From Nonomuraea thailandensis (GTDB lineage: Bacteria > Actinomycetota > Actinomycetes > Streptosporangiales > Streptosporangiaceae): DNA of 64,000 nt. Where the stretch lies: positions 372,001 to 436,000 of the forward strand of contig NZ_JAMZEB010000002.1 in assembly GCF_024172165.1 (NCBI RefSeq), read 5' to 3'. The first letter of the stretch is position 1, and the number at the start of each line of letters is the position of its first letter. This document shows, piece after piece, positions 22,554 to 31,172 of the stretch. The position numbers and the translations under genes were made by a program. The notes below the pieces were generated by a model. That model was not told the DNA's origin. It searched no databases and worked only from the letters and a program-made list of their open reading frames with translations.

Positions 22554-23555
22554 CGCATCCCACGCCGCCAGGATGCCCGCCTCCTTCTCCGCGTCCATGC
22601 CGTGCCGGTTGCGCTTGCCGTAGCTGCGCCTGTCCTCAGGGATCTCGCGCAGCCACGCCCACGTGTCGCGCACCGTCTCCGATACCGGCCGGGTACGCAG
22701 CCCGGCCGCCTCGGCCTTGGCCGTCGGGACGCTCCAGAAGTTGTCCCTGGTCTCCGACGGCGGGCTCCACAGCGGCAGCTCCACGAACGCCCCCGCCTCC
22801 CGTTCGACCAGGAACGTGTCGTCCACCCACACGAGCTCCGCGTCGGAGCCCGTGGCCGACACGCAGGCGGCCAGCCACGAGCCGTACGTCGTCTCACCCG
22901 CGGGGCCCGTCACCAGGAAGCCGCCGGAGGCGCCGCGCTCGGCCTGGTCGAGCGTGAAGGCCGCCACGTCGCGCGCGTCCACGAGCTGCAGCGGGGCGGA
23001 CGGGTCGCCGGGCGCCAGCACCCTCCCGCCGCGGGAGATCCTGGTCAGCCACCACGGCAGCCTGGCGACGTCCTCGTGCGGCCCGAGGATCAGGCCGGGC
23101 CGCACGATCAGCGCGTTGCCGTCGAAGCCCTGCTCGACCGCCCGCTCGCAGCCCGCCTTGAGCACGCCGTAGTCGCCGTCGTCAGGCCCCGCGTCGGGCG
23201 CGCACGCCCAGCCCTGGCCCTCCTCCGTGGCCGGCTTGGCGGGGAAGCCGTCGACCGCCGACACGCTGGACACGAACGCGTACGTGGCCGCCCGGCCCGA
23301 CAGCGCCCGCACCGACTCGCCCACCACGCGCGGCACGTAACCGCAGGTGTCGATCACGACGTCCCACGAGCGGCCCTCGACCAGCCGCGACAGGTCAGCG
23401 GGCGCCTCACGGTCGCCCCGCACGGCCTCCACGCCGGGCACGTCGGCCCCGCTGCGCCCCCTGTTGAACGTCGTCACCTCATGCCCCCGGGCCAGCGCCG
23501 CCTCCACGGCGGCGCGCCCCAGGAACCCCGACCCACCCATGACCAGAACCTTCAT
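22542..23555 (-). CDS. NAD-dependent epimerase/dehydratase (extended SDR)
   Basis: 337 residues. The N-terminal GGSGFLGRAAVEAALARGH is the extended-SDR nucleotide-binding glycine motif; VIDTCGYVPRVV and FVSSVSAVDGF form the central sheet; YGVLKAGCE is a YxxxK catalytic pair near 130. It resembles the isoflavone-reductase/RmlD-like SDR group with the pattern GDYGVLKAGCERAV. The substrate is not evident. The gene starts 4 bp after the SulP-carbonic anhydrase stop on the same strand, so they are co-transcribed. Confidence 0.88.
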   Translation of the reverse strand: MKVLVMGGSGFLGRAAVEAALARGHEVTTFNRGRSGADVPGVEAVRGDREAPADLSRLVEGRSWDVVIDTCGYVPRVVGESVRALSGRAATYAFVSSVSAVDGFPAKPATEEGQGWACAPDAGPDDGDYGVLKAGCERAVEQGFDGNALIVRPGLILGPHEDVARLPWWLTRISRGGRVLAPGDPSAPLQLVDARDVAAFTLDQAERGASGGFLVTGPAGETTYGSWLAACVSATGSDAELVWVDDTFLVEREAGAFVELPLWSPPSETRDNFWSVPTAKAEAAGLRTRPVSETVRDTWAWLREIPEDRRSYGKRNRHGMDAEKEAGILAAWDARSA

Positions 23556-23559
23556 GGGC

Positions 23560-25794
23560 TCAATCCTCGCTCGTCACCAACCGGCGATCGAACGTCTTCA
23601 CGGAGAGCGTAGGACGCAGCGGCGGCACCATGTGCACCCTGGCCGAGCCGATGTCGAAGTACAGCCCGACCAGCTCCAGCTTGCCCGCCCGCACCTGCTC
23701 GTCGACCTTCCGGTACGTGCGCAGGTTCTCCAGCTGCTGCTGCACGTTGACCCGGCACAGCACGTCCAGCGCCCCGGCGTGCAGCCGGTCGCCCTCGGTC
23801 TCGATGAACGTGGCCAGGCTGTGGTCCCCGTGCCGCAGCCACCTGCGCAGCCCCGGCAGGCTGCCCGCCTGCACCCCGCCGCTCAGCACCCCGGCCATCG
23901 CGCCGCAGCCCGAGTGCCCGCACACCGTGATCGTGTGGACGCCCAGCACCTGCGTGGCGTACTCGATCGCGGCCACCACCGAGTCGTCGTGCGGCTCGGT
24001 GCCCCTGCGCGGCACCAGGTTGCCGATGTTGCGCACGGTGAACAGGTCGCCGGGCCCGCTCGCCGTGATCAGGCTGGGCATGATGCGGGAGTCGGCGCAC
24101 GTGATGAACAGGTGCGACGGCTGCTGCTTGCGGGCCAGCTCGGTGAAGATGGGCCGCACGAGCGGCGCCGTGTGCCGGTGGTACTCGCGCGCCCCGGCCG
24201 TGAGCAGGCACTCCGTGGTGCCGTCGGACGGCATGGTGATCGGCTCCGCCTCGCGTCGCCGGTGCGCCCACGGCAGCCACCAGCGGTCCGGCGCCTTCGG
24301 CGGCGACTTGGCGGGGAACATGCGCGCCCCGCTGGCCGCCAGCGCGTACCACTCGTCGTGCAGCTCGTCGATGACCACGGTGCCGCCCATCCGCTCGTGG
24401 TCCAGCCGCCACGAATGGATGGCCTCGAAGGCGCCGTTGTCCATGAAGTCGATGTTCAGGTCGAGGTCCACGATCGTGGCGGCGGGGATCGTACGCAGCT
24501 CGTGCGTCAGCCGCGGCACGCCCAGGAACGTCAGCGACCCCGAGATCGTCACGTGCAGCCGGCCGTCGCGGTCCTCCCGCTTGAGCACGGTCACCCAGGT
24601 CAGGCGGCGCAGCGCGAGCAGCGCGGCCAGCGCCAGCCCCGCCAGCACGCCCTCGGCCAGGCCGAGCAGGATCACGGCGGCCATCGTCACCACGTACACC
24701 GGCACCTCGCCGTGCCCGTGGACCTTCCTGATGTGGCCCAGGTTCACCATCTGCACGCCGATGAGAACCAGCAGCGCGGCCAGCGCCTCCAGCGGGATCA
24801 GCGTGATCGTCCAGCCGAACCCGAGCGCGAACACCAGCACCCACACCCCGTGCAGGATCGCCGACCAGCGGGTACGGGCGCCCGCCTGCGCGTTCGCGGT
24901 GCTGCGCACGATCACCCCGGCGACGGGCAGGCCGCCGAGCGCGCCGGTGACCATGTTGGCCACGCCCTGACCGGTCAGCTCCTGGTCGAGGTCCACCCGG
25001 CGCCCGCCGTGCATCCCGTCGACCGCCACCGAGCACAGCAGCGACTCGCAGCCGGCCAGCAGCGCCACGAGCAGCACCGCGGACACCACCAGGTGCCAGT
25101 CGCCCTGCGGCAGCACCGGGAAGGCCCACTCGGTGAGGCTGTTGGACAGGTCCACCCGCGTGACGTCCCAGCCGAACGCCCACGCGGTGACCGCCGCCGC
25201 GGCCAGCGCCGCCAGCGGCGCCGGGACCACCTTGACGCGTTTGGGGAGCCGCGTCCACAGCGCCAGGACGGTGATCGTGAGGATGCCGACGGCCACCTTG
25301 TGACCGTGGAGGTCGGCGATCTGGCCGGGCAGCTCCAGCACGTTCGCGATGGCCGACTTCTGCGAGCTGCCGCCCAGCACCACGTGGAGCTGGGAGAGGG
25401 CGATGATGATGCCGACGGCCGCCAGCATGCCGTGGATCACGGCCGGCGAGACCGCCAGCGCCGCCCTGGCCGCCTTGAAGACCCCCAGGACGAGTTGTAC
25501 GGCCCCCGCCAGCAGGGTGATCATGCAGGTGGCCCGCCAGCCGTAGGTGTGGACGAGGTCCACGACCACCAGGGACAGACCGGCGGCGGGGCCGCTCACC
25601 TGGACGGCCGAGCCGCCCAGGGCACCGGCCACGATGCCGCCCACCACGGCGGCGATCAGTCCGGCTGCCAGCGGCGCTCCGGAGGCCATCGCGATGCCCA
25701 GGGAGAGGGGCACCGCGATGAGGAAGACCACGAGCGAGGCTGGCACATCATGCCGGAGGGTGCTCATCCAGCTACTCTGCGTGTCGCGGAACAT
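23560..25794 (-). CDS. SulP-family anion transporter fused to STAS and beta-carbonic anhydrase domains
   Basis: 744 residues. Residues 15-400 are the SulP transport domain (PASLVVFLIAVPLSLGIAMASG, VSGPAAGLSLVVVDLV, GALGGLPVAGVIVRSTANAQAG). Residues about 410-505 form a STAS domain with LHVTISGSLTFLGVPRL and DLDLNIDFMDNGAFEA. Residues 540-735 form a beta-carbonic anhydrase with the zinc ligands in ITCADSR (near 566) and CGHSGCGA (near 625). The fusion suits bicarbonate or sulfate/bicarbonate transport coupled to CO2 hydration, as in Rv3273 of M. tuberculosis. The promoter suggests a leaderless mRNA and carries a palindrome at the start site. Confidence 0.93.
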   Translation of the reverse strand: MFRDTQSSWMSTLRHDVPASLVVFLIAVPLSLGIAMASGAPLAAGLIAAVVGGIVAGALGGSAVQVSGPAAGLSLVVVDLVHTYGWRATCMITLLAGAVQLVLGVFKAARAALAVSPAVIHGMLAAVGIIIALSQLHVVLGGSSQKSAIANVLELPGQIADLHGHKVAVGILTITVLALWTRLPKRVKVVPAPLAALAAAAVTAWAFGWDVTRVDLSNSLTEWAFPVLPQGDWHLVVSAVLLVALLAGCESLLCSVAVDGMHGGRRVDLDQELTGQGVANMVTGALGGLPVAGVIVRSTANAQAGARTRWSAILHGVWVLVFALGFGWTITLIPLEALAALLVLIGVQMVNLGHIRKVHGHGEVPVYVVTMAAVILLGLAEGVLAGLALAALLALRRLTWVTVLKREDRDGRLHVTISGSLTFLGVPRLTHELRTIPAATIVDLDLNIDFMDNGAFEAIHSWRLDHERMGGTVVIDELHDEWYALAASGARMFPAKSPPKAPDRWWLPWAHRRREAEPITMPSDGTTECLLTAGAREYHRHTAPLVRPIFTELARKQQPSHLFITCADSRIMPSLITASGPGDLFTVRNIGNLVPRRGTEPHDDSVVAAIEYATQVLGVHTITVCGHSGCGAMAGVLSGGVQAGSLPGLRRWLRHGDHSLATFIETEGDRLHAGALDVLCRVNVQQQLENLRTYRKVDEQVRAGKLELVGLYFDIGSARVHMVPPLRPTLSVKTFDRRLVTSED

Positions 25795-25830
25795 GGAGCA
25801 AACCCTATTGCTCCGACGTCCTCGCTTTAA
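25795..25830 (-). promoter_or_regulatory. Promoter and start-site palindrome of the SulP-carbonic anhydrase gene
   Basis: On the reverse strand TTAAAG (25825-25830), a 17-bp spacer and TAGGGT (25802-25807) lie 7 nt before ATG 25794. GGAGCAA (25795-25801) and TTGCTCC (25808-25814) form a perfect 7-bp inverted repeat around the -10 box. A bound repressor would block initiation; alternatively the left arm is part of the transcribed start. Confidence 0.65.
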
Positions 25831-25872
25831 GGGGGCGTCGCGCTGGTTTTACGGATTAATGGGTGCTGAAGA

Positions 25873-27330
25873 TCACCGGTAGTAGTCGTGCGGATGGTCC
25901 TGCTGCTCCGGGCCTCGCCGGTGGTTGCCGTGGCCGTTGGCCTGAGGCTGCGGGGGCTGGGCCGGCCAGCCCCCGTGCGCGCCGTTGGCCGCCGACGGCG
26001 GCGCGGGCCAGGCCGCGGGACTGGTCGTGATGTCGCCGGTCTCGTAGGCGCCTGCGGCGAACGGGGAGACCGGCGGAGCCGGCGGGGTGGGAGCCGACAG
26101 CACGTCGTAGTTGGAGACCGCCCGCCCGGGCACGGTCGGCGTGCCGGCGGCGGGTGAGGGGCCGGTGAGCGGGTCGGAGTCGTCGGCCACGGCCCAGCCG
26201 GAGCGCACCTCGTACGAGGCGGGATAGGACGAGCGGGCGGCGGGCTGCTCGAACGCCGGCCACGAGCTCGCACCGGCGTAGGGCGTGGCGGGGGCGGGGG
26301 CGGGGGCGGGGGCCGGGTCGTCGAGGATGTCGGCCGAGGCCGCCCAGGAGCCGGACGTGGTGCCCGCGGGCTGCTGGCTCCAGGTGGTCTCGACGGGGTC
26401 GGCCGCGCCGCCGCCGTAGGCGGGGAACGGGTCGCTCGTCGGCGCGCCGTGGATGGGGGCGGGAGCGGCCGGGAAGTTGCCGCTGGAGGTCGGGCTCACC
26501 GCGGGGAAGGAGCCGCTGCCGTTAACGGCGGCCGGATAAACGCTGTTGGAGGAGACCGAGTTGGAGGAGACGGGGGCGGGCCGGGGGGAGGGGGACGGCT
26601 CGGGGCGCGTGGGGGCGGGCACCGGCTGGGCGCCCGCGCCGAGGATGCTCAGCACGTCGGCCGTCGGCGCCGCGAACGTCACGGTGCGCTGGTCGGCCAG
26701 CTCGGCCTGGCTGGGGGTGCGCTTCTGCGGCTCGACCAGGTCGGCGAGGTTGGCCGCGGCCGACGCGGCGGCGGGCTGGCGCTGCGGCAGGGGGGCCTGG
26801 ACGGTGGCCGCGTTGGGGTCGACGTCGGCGGAGGCGGTGGCGGGCCGCGGCTTGGCGGCGCGCGCGGAACGTTTGGCGGGTCGCTCGGCTGGACGCTCGG
26901 CCTCGGCGGCGGGGCGCTCGCGCTCGACCGGGCGGGAGGCGGCCTTCCTGGCGGCCACCGTGCCCCCGGCGCCGAACTCGCCCTCCTCCGCATCGCTGCG
27001 GATGTTGGCCCAGAACTCCTCGTCATCGTCGTCGTTGGTGGGGTTGCCCCACTCGTCGACGCCACGCCTGCCACGCTGACCGGTGCGCACCGGTTTCTGC
27101 TTGACCTCGTCGATGGGACTGAAGTCCGGGCTGAAATTGGCCATCCGCGGCTCGTGCGCCGCGAACTGGTCCGTCGAACGAGTCTGTGTCTGCTCCTCCT
27201 TCTCGGCCATCTCCTTCAGCCGTTCCGGAGGAAGCGAGCTCTCCCTGCGGTTCATCGAGCGCATGCCCAGTGCCACGACGACGAGCACGAGGAGCACGAC
27301 AGCGACCAAGCTCACTACGACCGCGATCAT
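25873..27330 (-). CDS. Single-pass membrane protein with long disordered cytoplasmic region
   Basis: 485 residues from ATG 27330, which has GAGGGTGG upstream; this is preferred over an upstream start at 27366. Residues 1-25 (MIAVVVSLVAVVLLVLVVVALGM) are a transmembrane anchor followed by basic RSMNRR, so the remainder is cytoplasmic. The body is rich in Pro, Ala, Ser and acid residues with a conserved-looking acidic stretch (DEWGNPTNDDDDEEFWANI near 90). No catalytic domain. Such proteins occur in filamentous actinomycetes without known function. The carboxyl end is rich in Gln, His and Asp. Confidence 0.7.
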   Translation of the reverse strand: MIAVVVSLVAVVLLVLVVVALGMRSMNRRESSLPPERLKEMAEKEEQTQTRSTDQFAAHEPRMANFSPDFSPIDEVKQKPVRTGQRGRRGVDEWGNPTNDDDDEEFWANIRSDAEEGEFGAGGTVAARKAASRPVERERPAAEAERPAERPAKRSARAAKPRPATASADVDPNAATVQAPLPQRQPAAASAAANLADLVEPQKRTPSQAELADQRTVTFAAPTADVLSILGAGAQPVPAPTRPEPSPSPRPAPVSSNSVSSNSVYPAAVNGSGSFPAVSPTSSGNFPAAPAPIHGAPTSDPFPAYGGGAADPVETTWSQQPAGTTSGSWAASADILDDPAPAPAPAPATPYAGASSWPAFEQPAARSSYPASYEVRSGWAVADDSDPLTGPSPAAGTPTVPGRAVSNYDVLSAPTPPAPPVSPFAAGAYETGDITTSPAAWPAPPSAANGAHGGWPAQPPQPQANGHGNHRRGPEQQDHPHDYYR

Positions 27331-27434
27331 TGCACCACCCTCAAAGCCATGGCCTCCCTCTGGCACCGATGAGATCGCGCGGCCATCGACGCGATCTGCC
27401 CCCTTTGATCACCAGTGCCTAACAATTGGATCTG

Positions 27435-27464
27435 ATTGTGTCGGACCACTATGAGAGTTGTCAC
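27435..27464 (-). promoter_or_regulatory. Promoter for the single-pass membrane protein
   Basis: On the reverse strand GTGACA (27459-27464), an 18-bp spacer and CACAAT (27435-27440). It would give a 5' leader of roughly 100 nt ahead of ATG 27330. Confidence 0.5.
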
Positions 27465-27514
27465 ACCCTACGTGAATAATTGGTACACCGGCACTACCTG
27501 CCGTGTTCGGCCTC

Positions 27515-28090
27515 TCACTGGATGTTCACCGCCGTGAGACGACCCCTGGCGATGGTCTGCTCCGCGATCTTCTTCAGGATCGCGGGCAGCGGGGAGCCCG
27601 CCGCGAGAGCGACCTTGCCGCTGAGCGTGTACACCGTGAAGCGATAGCTGGCGTCCTTCTCGCAGGGCGGCTCGTAACCCACCCTGCCGCTGGTGACCCT
27701 CGCCTGCCCCGTGCCCTCTGGAGGGTCGGCGGCGGCGTTGGGGCCCAGCTCGGTCGTGGTCGCCGGGATGTCGTAGAGCACCCAGTGCACCGCCGACTTC
27801 GAGGACGTGTGGCTGTCGACCACGATGGCGATCGACTTGGCGTCCTGCAGCGGCTGGCTGGACCAGCGCAGCGGTGGGCTGCCCTGGTCGCTCTGGCAGG
27901 AGTAGTCGCCGGGCAGCGGCTTGCCCTCGCGCAGCTCAGGACTCGTGACGTTCATCTCGGCGATGTCCTGAGCCTGGGATCTGCCGATGAAGCTGAGGCT
28001 GCTGCAACCCGACAGGGACAACGCGACAGCCGCCGCCGTCACACTGACGACGAAGCGTCGCATGCGCGATGCCGCGTTACACAGCCCCAT
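27515..28090 (-). CDS. YbhB/YbcL-type PEBP (Raf kinase inhibitor-like) lipoprotein
   Basis: 191 residues from ATG 28090, with ATG 28063 (MRRFVVSV) an equally good signal-peptide start. A lipobox, LSGC, puts the mature N-terminus at about residue 29. The phosphatidylethanolamine-binding-protein fold is marked by SPPLRWSSQPLQDAKSIAIVVDSH, AVHWVLYDIP and YEPPCEKDASYRFTVYTL. The usual TSP-ELREG entry (NVTSPELREGKPLP) precedes it. Expected location is the outer face of the membrane; the ligand is unknown. Confidence 0.88.
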   Translation of the reverse strand: MGLCNAASRMRRFVVSVTAAAVALSLSGCSSLSFIGRSQAQDIAEMNVTSPELREGKPLPGDYSCQSDQGSPPLRWSSQPLQDAKSIAIVVDSHTSSKSAVHWVLYDIPATTTELGPNAAADPPEGTGQARVTSGRVGYEPPCEKDASYRFTVYTLSGKVALAAGSPLPAILKKIAEQTIARGRLTAVNIQ

Positions 28091-28695
28091 GCCGGACGAT
28101 GCTACGCGGCTCTCGGCGGTGCGCAGACCGTTTCTCGATGGTCGGTGGTCGGTAAAGGATCCGAAAAGCCCAAGAATGCGGGCATTCGCGTAGTGAGCTT
28201 GGCCACAACGACGCCCGCGCGCGGGCTCCTGGCGTGCGGATCAGCCCCCGCCGGGGCAGCCTCATCCGCCTGCTGGTATGTCATGGCGCGCGGCGGAGGT
28301 GGACCCGGCGACCACCCCACGAAACGGACATGGGTTTCGGGCAGGCGGCGGCGCAGAAACCAGGCGCGCCAGATCGGGGCTTCCCGGAGAAGAACGGGCC
28401 CCTGGATGCGGACGGCGGCTGCCACGTCGCGTGAGGCGCTCGCGCAGTGGTGCGGTCACGACGCGCTGGCCGAACCTGGCTGGCACGTACGTGGCGCCGC
28501 CGACGTGGCCAAGCTCGACAGCCTGCGGCCGGGCCGCCACCGAGCATGGCACCGGGGCCGGGCCGGGGGTCGGCAGACACGCCGGGACGGCGCGCGGATC
28601 TTTGCCCGCCCCGCCGGGCGGAAATCCGCACCTGCCCGTCCCTTTCCCGGCCCGCTGACAGATCGCCTGCCGGGTTCGCGCCATAAGCTGGCCTT
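28091..28695. other. 600-bp gap without a supportable gene
   Basis: Open frames exist on both strands, as expected in GC-rich DNA, but none has a ribosome binding site, family motif or biased composition. The divergent promoters for the flanking genes must lie here. CATAAGCT at 28683-28690 is a possible -10 for the gene starting at 28696. Confidence 0.5.
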
Positions 28696-29217
28696 GTGAC
28701 GTCAATGGGCGCTCTGCGTGATCCGGCGAACCGCGTCTCGCCCAAAGCCATCCGGATGTGGCTGCTGGAGTCGCTGGTCGCGTTCGTGTTCTTCCTGGGC
28801 GGCTCGCTGCTCGTGTCGCGATGGGTCGACGGCAGCGACTGGTCGTGGGTGCCGCGATGGCTGGCGGCGGACGCGTGGCTGCTGCCCGTCGCGGTCATGG
28901 CGGTGACGGTGCCGTTCCTGGTGGCCGAGCCGTTCGTACGGTACTTCGTGCATCGCTGGGAGCTTTCTGGGGACGTCGTCTACGCCCGGTCGGGGTTCCT
29001 GACCAGGGAGTGGGTGTTCGTGCCTGTGAGCCGCATCCAGACCGTCGACAAGGGGCAGGGGTGGTTCGAGCGGCTGCTCGGGCTGGCCACGCTGGAGATC
29101 CGCACGGCCTCCCACGCGGGGTCCTCGACGATCAAGGGTCTCGACTACCGGGTGGCGGCCGAGCTGGCCGAGCAGCTCGCGCGCCGGGCGGAAGAGCTCA
29201 GGGACGACGCCACATGA
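28696..29217 (+). CDS. Bacterial PH-domain membrane protein (YdbS-like)
   Basis: 173 residues from GTG 28696. Two transmembrane helices (residues 22-40 and 60-80) precede a bPH2/DUF304 domain: RYFVHRWELSGDVVYARSGFLTREWVFVPVSRIQTVDKGQGWFERLLGLATLEIRTAS in its typical order. YdbS-type proteins work with a larger YdbT partner, which is encoded next with a 4-nt ATGA overlap. In Bacillus the pair is linked to resistance to amylolysin-type bacteriocins; the molecular role is unclear. Confidence 0.9.
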   Translation: MTSMGALRDPANRVSPKAIRMWLLESLVAFVFFLGGSLLVSRWVDGSDWSWVPRWLAADAWLLPVAVMAVTVPFLVAEPFVRYFVHRWELSGDVVYARSGFLTREWVFVPVSRIQTVDKGQGWFERLLGLATLEIRTASHAGSSTIKGLDYRVAAELAEQLARRAEELRDDAT

Positions 29218-30986
29218 CCGACCCCCGTCCCGACGAACCCGCCCCAGGCCCGGACGGCGGCTGGGCCTCGCCCACGCCTCCTCCGCCGGCCGGTGGCGAG
29301 CCGCCCGCGGCTCCCAGAGGCCCCGTGCCCGGACCCGTAGGGCCGTCTCCCGCGCACGGAGCGCCACCACCGGTGCCCGGCGGGCCGCCCTACCCCGGGC
29401 CCGGGGGGCCCTACCCCGGGCCCGGGGGGCCGTATCCCGGGCCTGGCGGGCCGCATCCTGGCGCCGGCGGGCCGTACCCGGGGCCTGGGGGGCCGTTTCC
29501 CTGGCCGCCGCCTGCGGGGCGGGCGCCGCAGCGGCTCAGCCCCAAGGTGCTGCTCATCGACCCCGTGCGGATGCTGCCCTCACTCCTCCTCCCTCTGGTC
29601 GGAGTCCTGTTCGTGGGCGGCTTCTCGGCCAGGTCGTACGCCTACGCGGCCGTCGGCGTCCTGGCCGCCATCGTGTTCGCGACCGTCAGGTGGGCCACTT
29701 TCACGTACGAGATCGTCGGCGACCGCCTGGAGACCAAGCGCTCGCTGATCAGCCGCTCCGTCCGCACCATCCCGCTGGAACGCATCCGCGGCGTCGACGT
29801 CTCCACCCCGCCCATGCACCGGCTGCTCGGCCTGACCATCCTCAAGATCGACACGGGGGCGAGCGGCGACGAGGAGGAGGCCAAGCTCGCCGGCGTCTCC
29901 CTGGACGAGGCCGAACGCCTCAAGGCGCTCCTCCTGCGCCGCACGGCCGAACCCGCCGGGGACGCGCACGTCCCCCACGCCGCCGCGGGCCCCAAGGAAC
30001 GCACCATCATCGGCGTGCCGCGCAAGTGGCTCCTGTACGGGCCGCTGTCCGGCGCGTACCTGCTCACCCCCTTCGCCTTCGTCGGCGGCGCGGTCGGGCT
30101 GGCCTTCCAGTGGGGGGACGACCTGGGCCTCAGCCAGGACGACGCCCTGAGCGCGGGGGAGTGGCTCTGGGGGCACCCCTACCTCCTGATCGGCGTGGCG
30201 GTGCTGCTCGTGCTGGCGATGCCGTTCGCGGGCGGGCTGATGTACGCGGTCTTCAACTGGAACTTCGAGCTCAAGCGCCGCGACGGCTACCTGGTGGCCG
30301 AGCGCGGACTGATCAACCGGCGCAGCGTGTCGCTGGAGTCGAAGCGGGTGCGCGGCTACGAGATCGTGGACGGCCTGGCCGAACGGTGGGCCGGGGTCGT
30401 ACGCGTGTGGGCCATCGTGACGGGGCTCGGTGACTCGGAGACGCGCGGGCAGCTCCTGCCCGACGTGCCGCGGACGGTCGCGTTCCAGGTGACCGGCGAC
30501 GCGATCGGCCCCTACGACGCGGCCCTGCGCCCTCATCCGCCCGTGGCCCGCAGGCGCCGCCTGTTCCGGGCCGTCTTCCCGTGGCTGGTGCTGGCCGCCG
30601 TGAGCGTCGCCGGCCTCTGGGCCACCGGGGGCGTCTTCTGGTGGGTCCTGCTGGTGCTAGCGCTGCTCCTGGCCGGCGGCGGGGTGCCGCTGGGGCTCGA
30701 CAGGTACGCGTCGCTGGGGCACGGCTACGACGGCGGGCGCCTGGCGGTGCGGTCGGGGTCGCTGCGGCGGGCGCAGGCCGTGGTCGAACGCCGGGCCGTG
30801 GTGGGGTGGCGGCTGCGGCAGACCTGGTTCCAGCGGCGGGCCGGGGTGCTCACGCTGATCGCCGGGGTCGGGGCCGGCAAGGGGGGTTATTCGGCGATCG
30901 ACGTCGCCGAGGCGCAGGGGGTGGAGTTCGCCGCGGAGGTGACGCCCGAGTGGCTGGCGCCGTTCCTGGAGCGCGGCGAGTCTTGA
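29214..30986 (+). CDS. Bacterial PH-domain membrane protein with Pro/Gly-repeat N-terminus (YdbT-like)
   Basis: 590 residues, overlapping the YdbS-like gene by ATGA. Residues 1-105 are a disordered Pro/Gly tail containing successive PGPGGPY units. The remainder has YdbT architecture: paired transmembrane helices and three DUF304 repeats, seen as YEIVGDRLETKRSLISRSVRTIPLERIRGVDV near 165, FELKRRDGYLVAERGLINRRSVSLESKRVRGYEIV near 355, and LAVRSGSLRRAQAVVERRAVVGWRLRQTWFQRRAGVLTL near 515. It probably forms a membrane complex with the previous protein. The glycine/proline tail is unusual for the family. Confidence 0.88.
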   Translation: MTDPRPDEPAPGPDGGWASPTPPPPAGGEPPAAPRGPVPGPVGPSPAHGAPPPVPGGPPYPGPGGPYPGPGGPYPGPGGPHPGAGGPYPGPGGPFPWPPPAGRAPQRLSPKVLLIDPVRMLPSLLLPLVGVLFVGGFSARSYAYAAVGVLAAIVFATVRWATFTYEIVGDRLETKRSLISRSVRTIPLERIRGVDVSTPPMHRLLGLTILKIDTGASGDEEEAKLAGVSLDEAERLKALLLRRTAEPAGDAHVPHAAAGPKERTIIGVPRKWLLYGPLSGAYLLTPFAFVGGAVGLAFQWGDDLGLSQDDALSAGEWLWGHPYLLIGVAVLLVLAMPFAGGLMYAVFNWNFELKRRDGYLVAERGLINRRSVSLESKRVRGYEIVDGLAERWAGVVRVWAIVTGLGDSETRGQLLPDVPRTVAFQVTGDAIGPYDAALRPHPPVARRRRLFRAVFPWLVLAAVSVAGLWATGGVFWWVLLVLALLLAGGGVPLGLDRYASLGHGYDGGRLAVRSGSLRRAQAVVERRAVVGWRLRQTWFQRRAGVLTLIAGVGAGKGGYSAIDVAEAQGVEFAAEVTPEWLAPFLERGES

Positions 30987-31172
30987 CGGACCCGGCCGGC
31001 GCCGTTCGCGGGGCGCTGCCATCCCGGCGGGCCGGTTCGCGGTGGTTCTGGAGCGCGGTGGACCCTGGCCGGGCCGGTCGCTCGTGGGCGGCCGTGGAGG
31101 GGTTTCCTGGCGCGCGGCCGCTGCGTGCCCGGGGGGTTACGGCGTGCTCGGTGGTGTCGTCGTCTCCTGCGG

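Noticed and set aside
23347..25830. 827-codon open frame opposite the SulP-carbonic anhydrase gene
   Set aside because: The other strand encodes a complete recognised protein; this frame is His/Arg/Gln-rich noise.
28091..28695. Several 80-200-codon frames in the gap before the YdbS-like gene
   Set aside because: No start context, no family motif and Arg/Pro/Gly-heavy composition on both strands.
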